A stretch of DNA of 64,000 nucleotides from Variovorax sp. JS1663 (GTDB taxonomy: Bacteria; Pseudomonadota; Gammaproteobacteria; Burkholderiales; Burkholderiaceae_C): positions 124,001 to 188,000 of the forward strand of contig NZ_LYMK01000003.1 in assembly GCF_002157355.1 (NCBI RefSeq), read 5' to 3'. The notes under the pieces were generated by a model. The model was not told the origin of the DNA. It was given only the letters and a program-made list of their open reading frames with translations, and did not search any database. Below are positions 25,977 through 35,516 of this stretch, in pieces (the stretch's first letter is position 1; each line of letters begins with the position of its first letter). A program made the position numbers and the translations under genes.

Positions 25977-27770
25977 TTACTTCTTCTTCGCGGTGCTCGG
26001 ATTGAGGCTGGTGATGCGGCCGCTTTCCGTGCCGGCGGTCTCGTCGATCACGGCGTTGATCAGCGTCGGGCGGCCGGAGGCGATGGCCTCGGCCAGGCCT
26101 TTCTCCAGTTCGTCGGCGGTGGTGGCATGCACGCCGACGCCGCCGAAGGCTTCCATCAGCTTGTCGTAGCGCGCGTTCTTGACGAACACCGTGGGCGCCA
26201 CGTCGGCGCCGCCGCTTGCGTTCACATCGGTGCCGCGGTAGACGCCGTTGTTGTTGAAGACCACCACGCAGATCGGCAGGTTGTAGCGGCAGATGGTCTC
26301 GACCTCCATGCCGCTGAAGCCGAAGGCGCTGTCGCCCTCGATGGCGATCACCGGCTTGCCGGTGACCACGGCGGCGGCGACGGAGAAGCCCATGCCGATG
26401 CCCATGATCCCCCAGGTGCCCACGTCGAGGCGCTTGCGCGGCTCGTACATGTCGACGATGCTTCGCGCGAAGTCCAGCGTGTTGGCGCCCTCGTTGACCA
26501 CGATCGCATCGGGCCGCGCCTTGACCTGGTCGCGGATCACGCTCAGCGCGCTCTGGAAGCTCATCGGCGAGGGCCGGGCGGCCAGCGTCGCGGCCATCTT
26601 CGACAGGTTCTTGTCCTTGCGCTCGGCAATGGCGCCGGTCCACTCGGCCGGCGGCTGGGGCCACTTCGCGTCGATGCCGGCGAGCAGCGCCGCCACGCAG
26701 GAGCCGATGTCGCCGATGACCGGCGCGGCAATCGCCACGTTGCTGTCGATCTCGGTCGGCGCGATGTCGATCTGGATGAACTGCTTCGGCCCCTTGTCCT
26801 GGGCCCAGGTCTTGCCCTTGCCGTGCGACAGCAGCCAGTTGAGGCGCGCGCCGACCAGCATCACGACGTCGGCCTCCTGCAGCACGAAGGAGCGCGCGGC
26901 CGAGGCCGACTGCGCATGGGTGTCGGGCAGGAGGCCCTTGGCCATCGACATCGGCAGGTAGGGGATGCCGGTCTTCTCGACCAGCGCGCGGATGTCGGCG
27001 TCGGCCTGGGCATAGGCGGCGCCCTTGCCCAGCAGGATCAGCGGCTTCTTCGCGCCCTTGAGCAGGTCCAGCGCGCGCTGCACCGCGTCGGGCGCGGGGA
27101 TCTGGCGCGGCGCCGGGTCGACCACCTTGATCAGCGACTGCTGGCCGGCCACGGCATCCATGGTCTGCGCGAACAGCTTGGCCGGCAGGTCCAGGTACAC
27201 GCCACCGGGGCGGCCGGACAGGGCCGAGCGGATCGCCCGCGCAATGCCCACGCCGATGTCCTGCGCATGCAGCACGCGGAAGGCCGCCTTGCACAGCGGC
27301 TTGGCGATCGCGAGCTGGTCCATCTCTTCGTAGTCGCCCTGCTGCAGGTCGACGATCTCGCGCTCGCTGGAGCCGCTGATCAGGATCATCGGGAAGCAGT
27401 TGGTGGTCGCGTTGGCCAGCGCCGTCAGGCCGTTGAGGAAGCCAGGGGCCGACACCGTCAGGCAGATGCCGGGCTTCTGCGTCAGGAAGCCGGCCGCGGC
27501 TGCGGCGTTGCCGGCATGCTGCTCGTGGCGGAAGGAGATCACGCGCAGGCCCTCGGCCTGCGCCATGCGCGTGAGGTCGGTGATCGGGATGCCCGGCAGC
27601 GCGAAGATGGTGTCGATGTCGTTCAGCTTCAGCGCATCGAGCACCAGGTGGAAGCCGTCGGTGAGGCGGGGCTGTTCGGCCGCATCGTCGAGCGGGACGC
27701 TGTGGAGGGCGCGTGCGGGCGTGTCGACGGCCGCTGCGTCTGCCTGCCTGGCGGTGATGACTGAGGACAT
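25977..27770 (-). CDS. oxc: Oxalyl-CoA decarboxylase
   Basis: 597 residues, slightly longer than the usual 560-570 owing to an N-terminal extension of about 35 residues. Thiamine-diphosphate enzyme converting oxalyl-CoA to formyl-CoA and CO2. The N-terminal PYR domain has [13 protein letters not shown] and [17 protein letters not shown] with the catalytic Glu. The C-terminal PP domain has the GDS...NN motif ([21 protein letters not shown]). First gene of the oxc-frc-PAS-frc operon, divergent from the Crp/Fnr regulator. Confidence 0.94.
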   Translation of the reverse strand: MSSVITARQADAAAVDTPARALHSVPLDDAAEQPRLTDGFHLVLDALKLNDIDTIFALPGIPITDLTRMAQAEGLRVISFRHEQHAGNAAAAAGFLTQKPGICLTVSAPGFLNGLTALANATTNCFPMILISGSSEREIVDLQQGDYEEMDQLAIAKPLCKAAFRVLHAQDIGVGIARAIRSALSGRPGGVYLDLPAKLFAQTMDAVAGQQSLIKVVDPAPRQIPAPDAVQRALDLLKGAKKPLILLGKGAAYAQADADIRALVEKTGIPYLPMSMAKGLLPDTHAQSASAARSFVLQEADVVMLVGARLNWLLSHGKGKTWAQDKGPKQFIQIDIAPTEIDSNVAIAAPVIGDIGSCVAALLAGIDAKWPQPPAEWTGAIAERKDKNLSKMAATLAARPSPMSFQSALSVIRDQVKARPDAIVVNEGANTLDFARSIVDMYEPRKRLDVGTWGIMGIGMGFSVAAAVVTGKPVIAIEGDSAFGFSGMEVETICRYNLPICVVVFNNNGVYRGTDVNASGGADVAPTVFVKNARYDKLMEAFGGVGVHATTADELEKGLAEAIASGRPTLINAVIDETAGTESGRITSLNPSTAKKK

Positions 27771-27844
27771 GTCTCTCCTTTTGCTTCGTGTGGAATGGCT
27801 GGAGGCCGTGCCCGGACTATGATTTGGAGCCCGGCTGTCGGCCG

Positions 27845-27858
27845 TTGACCTGGGTCAA
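27845..27858. promoter_or_regulatory. Fnr-like palindrome between oxc and the regulator gene
   Basis: TTGACC-TG-GGTCAA, a perfect 6+2+6 palindrome in the Fnr layout (TTGAN-N4-NTCAA), 75 bp upstream of oxc and 65 bp upstream of the divergent Crp/Fnr gene. The same element, sharing even the following CTTTT, lies upstream of tctC. Binding by the neighbouring regulator is inferred. Confidence 0.65.
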
Positions 27859-27922
27859 CTTTTCGGAAAAGGACCCCCCGCGAAGACCCTGTGTCGTTGC
27901 GAAACAGAGCAAACGCGAACCC

Positions 27923-28531
27923 ATGACCACGTTGGAAAACCACCCGGAGAAGAACATCATTCGCGCGCAGCTCCGGCAGAACGTGCTGCTCAAGGACCTC
28001 GGCGAGGCCGACCGCGCCGAGCTGGAGGCGCACCTGGCCATCGTGGACGGCAACAAGGGCGATTTCCTGCTGCACCAGGGCGTGCGCGAGATGGAGCAGT
28101 ACTTCATCCTCGACGGCATCCTCAAGCGGGTGGTGAGCAACCCGGAAGGCAAGGAGATGATCCTGCGCTTCGCCGACGAGTTCGACATGGAGACCAGCTA
28201 CGCCGCCCTGCGGCTGGGCACGCCGACGCCCTACGGCATCGTGTGCGTGACCAGGGCGCGGGTGGCCAGCCTGCCGCTGAAGGACTGGATCGCCTTCCTG
28301 AACCGGCGGCCGGTCGCGAAGGAACTGTTCGAGTTCTGCGTGATGCGGGGGATGAGCGAGATCATGGCGCACACGATCACGCTGCATCTGCTGGATGCGC
28401 CGGGGCGGGTGCATCGGTTCATGCGCAAGCATCCGGAGCTGGTGGATCGGATTCCGAGCAAGGAGCTGGCTTCTTATCTCAATCTTTCGGCGGAAACACT
28501 GAGTCGGTTGAAGAAGCGCGGGAAGATCTGA
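27923..28531 (+). CDS. Crp/Fnr-family regulator of the oxalate genes
   Basis: 202 residues. A cyclic-nucleotide-binding-like beta-roll (GDFLLHQGVREMEQYFILDG) is followed by a C-terminal HTH (IPSKELASYLNLSAETLSRL). The recognition helix keeps the E..SR pattern (AETLSRLKK) that reads TTGA/TCAA half-sites in Fnr, matching the TTGACC/GGTCAA palindromes here. The N-terminal Fe-S cysteines of Fnr are absent, so oxygen sensing by a cluster is not expected; the ligand may be oxalate, an acyl-CoA or formate. Divergent from oxc. The Shine-Dalgarno is weak. Confidence 0.85.
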   Translation: MTTLENHPEKNIIRAQLRQNVLLKDLGEADRAELEAHLAIVDGNKGDFLLHQGVREMEQYFILDGILKRVVSNPEGKEMILRFADEFDMETSYAALRLGTPTPYGIVCVTRARVASLPLKDWIAFLNRRPVAKELFEFCVMRGMSEIMAHTITLHLLDAPGRVHRFMRKHPELVDRIPSKELASYLNLSAETLSRLKKRGKI

Positions 28532-28533
28532 CT

Positions 28534-28564
28534 TTGCTCCCTCCCCCAGCGGGAGAGGGAGCAA
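28534..28564. terminator. Hairpin between convergent regulator and kinase-like genes
   Basis: TTGCTCCCTC and GAGGGAGCAA form a perfect 10-bp stem around an 11-base C/G-rich loop. It begins 3 bp after the regulator stop and ends 5 bp before the opposing stop. Likely a shared bidirectional terminator, although the T-tract is weak. Confidence 0.6.
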
Positions 28565-28568
28565 TTCC

Positions 28569-29405
28569 TCAAGTCTGCTTGGCCGAAGCAAAGCGCCGCG
28601 AACTGGTCATCAGCCGCAGCTCGTTCGCCATCCCCCGCACACCGGGCACCGCAGCCGCCACGCTCTCAGCCTGTTCACGCTCCTCAGCATCGAGCACGAT
28701 CCCGCGCAGCCGCACCTCGGCCTGTCTGGCCTGCACGGTGATGCTGGTGTCCCGCGTCTCCGGATGCTCCTTGAGCGCCGCGCGCACGCGCGCCTCCAGC
28801 GCCATGTCGGCCAGCAGCGCACGCGAGGCGGGCGTCTCGGCGAACTCCGGGCAGTTCACCATGCGCCGGATCTGCTCGACGCAGCTGTCGACCGACACGC
28901 GGTCGGTATTGAGCACGATGTCGTAGAGCACCGGGTCGCCCCAGGTGACGCCGAACTGCTCGTGCATGCGCGAGGCATGCGCGTGGTCGCTGCGGCGGAT
29001 CTCGGCCTCCGCGAACTCGGCGTCGTCAGTGCCCAGGTGGCCCATCAGCCACTCGACGCGCTTCTTCAGCGAGCGCGTGATGCGCACGCACACCACGTGC
29101 GGCACCGGGCGCAGCAGGCAGGTGGCGCCCCAGCCGCGCAGCACCACGTTGCCGGCATCGGCCAGCGAGAACACCTCTTCCGCGGTATAGAGCGCGACGC
29201 TGCGCTTGTCCGTGGTCAGGCGCTCCACCAGGCCGGCCTTGCCGTCGCGCAGCCGCCCGATCAGGCTGCTCGACACCTGGGCGCGATCGGCCACGCGCTC
29301 GATGGCCTCATGGCGCATCACGGCCAGGCCGAGCGCGTCGGCGAGCTGCAGCGACACATCCTTGGAGAGGGAACCCATCTCCTGGGTCATGGCAATGACG
29401 GGCAT
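28569..29405 (-). CDS. Cytidylate-kinase-like domain fused to a BON domain
   Basis: 278 residues. Residues 1-200 follow the cytidylate kinase-2 family (VIAMTQEMGSLSKDVSLQLA, VLRGWGATCLLRPVPHVVCV, RMHEQFGVTWGDPVLYDIVL). The phosphate loop is GSLSKD rather than GSGG, so nucleotide binding may be changed. Residues about 205-270 form a BON domain (MALEARVRAALKEHPETRDT, VRLRGIVLDAEEREQAESVA), normally a membrane- or ligand-binding module in the periplasm; no signal peptide is present here. ATG chosen after AAGGAGG. Last gene of the tctC-tctB-tctA run, 14 bp after tctA. Role unknown. Confidence 0.75.
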   Translation of the reverse strand: MPVIAMTQEMGSLSKDVSLQLADALGLAVMRHEAIERVADRAQVSSSLIGRLRDGKAGLVERLTTDKRSVALYTAEEVFSLADAGNVVLRGWGATCLLRPVPHVVCVRITRSLKKRVEWLMGHLGTDDAEFAEAEIRRSDHAHASRMHEQFGVTWGDPVLYDIVLNTDRVSVDSCVEQIRRMVNCPEFAETPASRALLADMALEARVRAALKEHPETRDTSITVQARQAEVRLRGIVLDAEEREQAESVAAAVPGVRGMANELRLMTSSRRFASAKQT

Positions 29406-29419
29406 GCGGCCTCCTTCAG

Positions 29420-30949
29420 TCAATCCACCGGCCGCTCGGCGGCGAACTCGTCAACTTTTTTTGGCTTGATCATCGCCAGCACCTTCGAGATCAGCGGCCA
29501 GAACAGCATGGTCAGCGCCAACGTGGTGATGCTGCCCACCAGCGGGTTCGACCACATGATCCCGACGTCGCCCTGCGACACCAGCATGGCCTGGCGGAAC
29601 GAGTCCTCGGCCTTGTCGCCGAGCACCAGGGCCAGCACCAGCGGCGCCAGCGGGAAGTCCAGTTTCTTGAACACGTATCCCACCACGCCGAAGCCGAGCA
29701 TGAACCAGATGTCGAGCATCGCGTTGTGCACGGTGTAGGCGCCGATCGCGCAGATCACGATGATCACCGGCGCGATGATGGAGAAGGGAATGCGCAGGAT
29801 CGAGGCGAACAGCGGCACGGTGCTGAGCACCACGATCAGGCCGACCACGTTGCCCAGGTACATGCTGGCGATCAGGCCCCAGACGAAGTCCTTCTGCTCG
29901 ACGAAGAGCAGCGGCCCCGGCTGCAGGCCCCAGATCAGCAGGCCGCCCAGCAGCACCGCCGCGGTCGGCGAGCCCGGGATGCCCAGCGCCAGCATCGGCA
30001 GCAGCGCGCTGGTGCCGGCGGCATGCGCCGCGGTCTCGGGGGCGACCACGCCTTCCATCTCGCCGGTGCCGAACTTGGGGCCCTTCTTCGACATCTTCTT
30101 GGCCAGGCCGTAGCTCATGAAGGAGGCCGGCGTGGCGCCGCCCGGGGTGATGCCCATCCAGATGCCGATCAGGGAGCTGCGCAGCGAGGTGACCCAGTAC
30201 TGCGGCAGCTGCTTCCAGGTCTGCAGCACCACCTTGGGATCGATCTTGGCGCTCTTGCCGGAGAACTTGAGGCCCTCCTCCATCGACAGCAGGATCTCGC
30301 CGATGCCGAACAGGCCGATCACCGCGATCAGGAAGTCGAAGCCGCGCATCAGCTCGGGCTGGCCGAAGGTCAGGCGCAACTGGCCGGTCACGGTGTCCAT
30401 GCCGACGCTGGCGAGCGCGAAGCCCAGGGCCATCGAGGCCAGGATCTTGAAGGGCGAACCCTTGCCCATGCCGACGAAGCTGCAGAAGGTCAGCAGGTAG
30501 ACCGCGAAGAACTCGGGCGAACCGAACTTGAGCGCGAACTTGGCCACCAGCGGCGCCAGGAAGGTGATCATCACCACCGCCAGGAAGGCACCGACGAAGG
30601 AGGAGGTGAAGGCGGTGGTGAGCGCCGCGCCGGCCTTGCCCTGCTGCGCCATCGGGTAGCCGTCGAAGGTGGTGGCCACCGACCAGGGCTCGCCCGGGAT
30701 GTTGAACAGCACCGAGGTGATGGCGCCGCCGAACAGCGCCCCCCAGTAGATGCAGGACAGCATGATGATCGCCGAGGTCGGCGACATCGTGAAGGTCAGG
30801 GGCAGCAGGATCGCCACGCCGTTGGCGCCGCCCAGGCCGGGCAGCACGCCGATCAGCACACCCAGAATGATCCCGACGAACATCAGGACGATGTTCATGG
30901 GTGTCAGGATCACGGCGAAGCCCTGCAGCAGGGCGCTGATTTCATCCAT
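29420..30949 (-). CDS. tctA: Tripartite tricarboxylate transporter large permease, TctA family
   Basis: 509 residues and about a dozen hydrophobic helices, the TctA norm. Characteristic loops: VLIGVLPGLGGANGVAILLP near the N-terminus, the second copy WMGITPGGATPASFMSYGLA, then LALGIPGSPTAAVLLGGLLI. It is the inner-membrane channel subunit driven by an ion gradient, working with TctB and the periplasmic TctC encoded upstream. 21 bp after tctB. Confidence 0.92.
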   Translation of the reverse strand: MDEISALLQGFAVILTPMNIVLMFVGIILGVLIGVLPGLGGANGVAILLPLTFTMSPTSAIIMLSCIYWGALFGGAITSVLFNIPGEPWSVATTFDGYPMAQQGKAGAALTTAFTSSFVGAFLAVVMITFLAPLVAKFALKFGSPEFFAVYLLTFCSFVGMGKGSPFKILASMALGFALASVGMDTVTGQLRLTFGQPELMRGFDFLIAVIGLFGIGEILLSMEEGLKFSGKSAKIDPKVVLQTWKQLPQYWVTSLRSSLIGIWMGITPGGATPASFMSYGLAKKMSKKGPKFGTGEMEGVVAPETAAHAAGTSALLPMLALGIPGSPTAAVLLGGLLIWGLQPGPLLFVEQKDFVWGLIASMYLGNVVGLIVVLSTVPLFASILRIPFSIIAPVIIVICAIGAYTVHNAMLDIWFMLGFGVVGYVFKKLDFPLAPLVLALVLGDKAEDSFRQAMLVSQGDVGIMWSNPLVGSITTLALTMLFWPLISKVLAMIKPKKVDEFAAERPVD

Positions 30950-30970
30950 TTCGGGTTCGCTCCGTGAGAT

Positions 30971-31492
30971 TCAGTAGCCGAGGAAGCGAAGCGGATCGAG
31001 CGAGCCCTTGAAGAGCGGCACCTTGAACCAGACTTCGAACATGAGGAAGAAGAGCGCATTGACGGCAAAGCCGATCAGGACGCTCTTCACCCAGGAATAC
31101 TTGCCCAGCACCACCATGAAGAGCGCGATGTAGATCGCCGAGGCGACGTACAGGCCCAGGAAGGTGATCGCCAGCACGTAGCCGGTGGCCGGCAGCAGCA
31201 CCGACAGCACGCGCCGGAACTGCACCGGGTCGACGAAGGGCTCGGTCTTGCGGTTCTTGCCGAGCAGGGCCTGGTAGAGGATGCCGGCGCCCGAGACGAC
31301 GATGATCACGCCGATGTAGAAGGGAAAGTAGCCGGCGCCGGGGCCGTCGGTGGTCCAGCCCGCGCCGAGCTTGCGGCTCTCGAAGACCACGGCCAGGCCG
31401 ATGACCAGCAGGATGGCCGCGGCGGCTGCCTCGACCAGGTAGGTGGGTACGCCGGCGCGCACCGCGCCCTCGGGATTCTCTTCGTGCTCCAT
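30971..31492 (-). CDS. tctB: Tripartite tricarboxylate transporter small permease, TctB family
   Basis: 173 residues with four predicted membrane helices (AAAAAILLVIGLAVVFES, FPFYIGVIIVVSGAGILY, LLPATGYVLAITFLGLYVAS, VLIGFAVNALFFLMFEVWF). The GPGAGYFPFYIG motif is typical of TctB. It lies between tctC and tctA in the order C-B-A. Confidence 0.9.
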   Translation of the reverse strand: MEHEENPEGAVRAGVPTYLVEAAAAAILLVIGLAVVFESRKLGAGWTTDGPGAGYFPFYIGVIIVVSGAGILYQALLGKNRKTEPFVDPVQFRRVLSVLLPATGYVLAITFLGLYVASAIYIALFMVVLGKYSWVKSVLIGFAVNALFFLMFEVWFKVPLFKGSLDPLRFLGY

Positions 31493-31537
31493 GGAGCCCC
31501 CATCGTGTGAGTCGACAACAAGAATCGGGTGCGGGCG

Positions 31538-31556
31538 GCACGGCCCCCGGCCGTGC
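31538..31556 (-). other. Stem-loop between tctC and tctB
   Basis: GCACGGC-CCCCG-GCCGTGC, followed toward tctC by a second GC-rich repeat (GGCGCC...GGCGCC, 31559-31584). Hairpins here, between binding protein and permease genes, commonly protect the 5' message or attenuate downstream expression; that role is inferred. Confidence 0.4.
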
Positions 31557-31588
31557 TCGGCGCCGCCCCGCGGACGGCGGGCGCCGCG

Positions 31589-32620
31589 CTACTTCGCGTT
31601 GGCGGCGATGAAGCCGGCCTCGGTCATCAGCGTGCGGTGCGTGACCTCCGCGGTCGCCAGCCACTTGGCGAAGGCATCGCCGCTCATGAAGGTCTGGTTG
31701 AAGGCGCCCTTCTCCATGTACTCCTTCCACTCCGGCGTCGCGGCCACCTTGGTCAGCAGATCGACGTAGAAGGCGAGCTGGTCCTTGCTCACGCCGGCGG
31801 GCATGAAGATGCCGCGCAGCATGGTGTACTTGGTCGGCACGCCGGCTTCCTTGCAGGTCGGGATGTCGTTCCACGACTGGGTGTCGGTGACCTTCTCCTT
31901 GTAGGGCATGCGCTCGTCGTCGAACACGCACAGCGCGCGCAGCTTGCCGGCGCGCCACTGGGCCACCGCCTCGATGGGGTTGTTGACGGTGGAGTTCACA
32001 TGGCCGCCCACCAGTTGCACCGCCACCTCGCCGCCGCCCTTGAAGGGCACGTAGATGAACTTGGTGCCGGTGGCCTTCTCCAGCGCCACGGTGATGATCT
32101 GGTCTTCCTGCTTGGAGCCGGTGCCGGCCATCTTGAACTTGTTCGGGCCCGCCGCCTTCACCGCGGCGACGTACTCGCCGGCCGTCTTGTAGGGCTGCTC
32201 GGCATTGGTCCACAGCACGAACTGGTCGAGCGCCATCATCGCGACCGGGGTCATGTCCTTCCAGTTGAAGGGCACGCCGGTGGCCATGGGCGTGGTGAAC
32301 AGGTTCGACAGCGAGATCACGATCTTGTGCGGATCGCCCTTGGCCTCCTTCACCGCGAGGAAGCCCTCGGCGCCGGCGCCGCCCGACTTGTTGACGACGA
32401 TCAGCGGCTCCTTCATCAGCTTGTGCTTGATGATGATGCCCTGGATGAGCCGCGCCATCTGGTCCGCGCCGCCGCCGGTGCCTGCGGGGATCACGAATTC
32501 CACCGGCTTGGTGGGCTCCCACGCGGCGAGGGCAGGCGAGGTGCCGGCCAGCGCCAGCATGGCGGCGGCAAGCACTTTGGCTCGATAGGTCCGGGCACGC
32601 GAAACGATGCTTTCCATCAT
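31589..32620 (-). CDS. tctC: Tripartite tricarboxylate transporter periplasmic binding protein, TctC family
   Basis: 343 residues. Signal peptide to about residue 32 (KVLAAAMLALAGTSPALA). The mature part starts AAWEPTKPVEFVIPAGTGGGADQMAR, the Bug/TctC ligand pocket signature. The carboxylate-binding loops NKSGGAGAEGFLAVKEAKGD and GTGSKQEDQI can be read. AGGAG precedes the chosen ATG ATG pair. The ligand is unknown; location and shared operator suggest a small di- or tricarboxylate, possibly oxalate. Confidence 0.9.
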   Translation of the reverse strand: MMESIVSRARTYRAKVLAAAMLALAGTSPALAAWEPTKPVEFVIPAGTGGGADQMARLIQGIIIKHKLMKEPLIVVNKSGGAGAEGFLAVKEAKGDPHKIVISLSNLFTTPMATGVPFNWKDMTPVAMMALDQFVLWTNAEQPYKTAGEYVAAVKAAGPNKFKMAGTGSKQEDQIITVALEKATGTKFIYVPFKGGGEVAVQLVGGHVNSTVNNPIEAVAQWRAGKLRALCVFDDERMPYKEKVTDTQSWNDIPTCKEAGVPTKYTMLRGIFMPAGVSKDQLAFYVDLLTKVAATPEWKEYMEKGAFNQTFMSGDAFAKWLATAEVTHRTLMTEAGFIAANAK

Positions 32621-32711
32621 GTTGTCTCCTGTTGAAGCTGCGCTCTTCTTGATTGGATTCGCAGTGGAAATCCCAGTGCGCGAATGCTGCGCGCCGGCCG
32701 CGAAACGCGGC

Positions 32712-32725
32712 TTGACCGGGGTCAA
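32712..32725. promoter_or_regulatory. Fnr-like palindrome upstream of tctC
   Basis: TTGACC-GG-GGTCAA followed by CTTTTTGG, nearly the same as TTGACC-TG-GGTCAA followed by CTTTTCGG at 27845. It lies 92 bp upstream of the tctC start. The two copies differ at one spacer base within the 14-mer, strong evidence for a shared regulator. Confidence 0.65.
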
Positions 32726-32853
32726 CTTTTTGGAGATTCCGTATCCGGGTTAGCCCGCCCCGGAGGGCTGAACACGGGCCGAAGGCCTGGCTCGGGTAAA
32801 CCCTATAAGATCGGGCCCTCCCCCTTCCTTCTTCCCCTCCAGGAGTTCACCGC

Positions 32854-35483
<2,630 letters not shown>

Positions 35484-35516
35484 TCGAGGGGGCCGGCTGA
35501 TCGGGCCGGCGCCTGC

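Noticed and set aside
24231-27764. 1177-codon plus-strand frame opposite oxc and frc
   Set aside because: Antisense of clear oxalate enzymes; low-complexity composition and no domain.
28534-28564. Attachment site or IS end near the Crp/Fnr gene
   Set aside because: Perfect stem between two convergent stops is best explained as a terminator.
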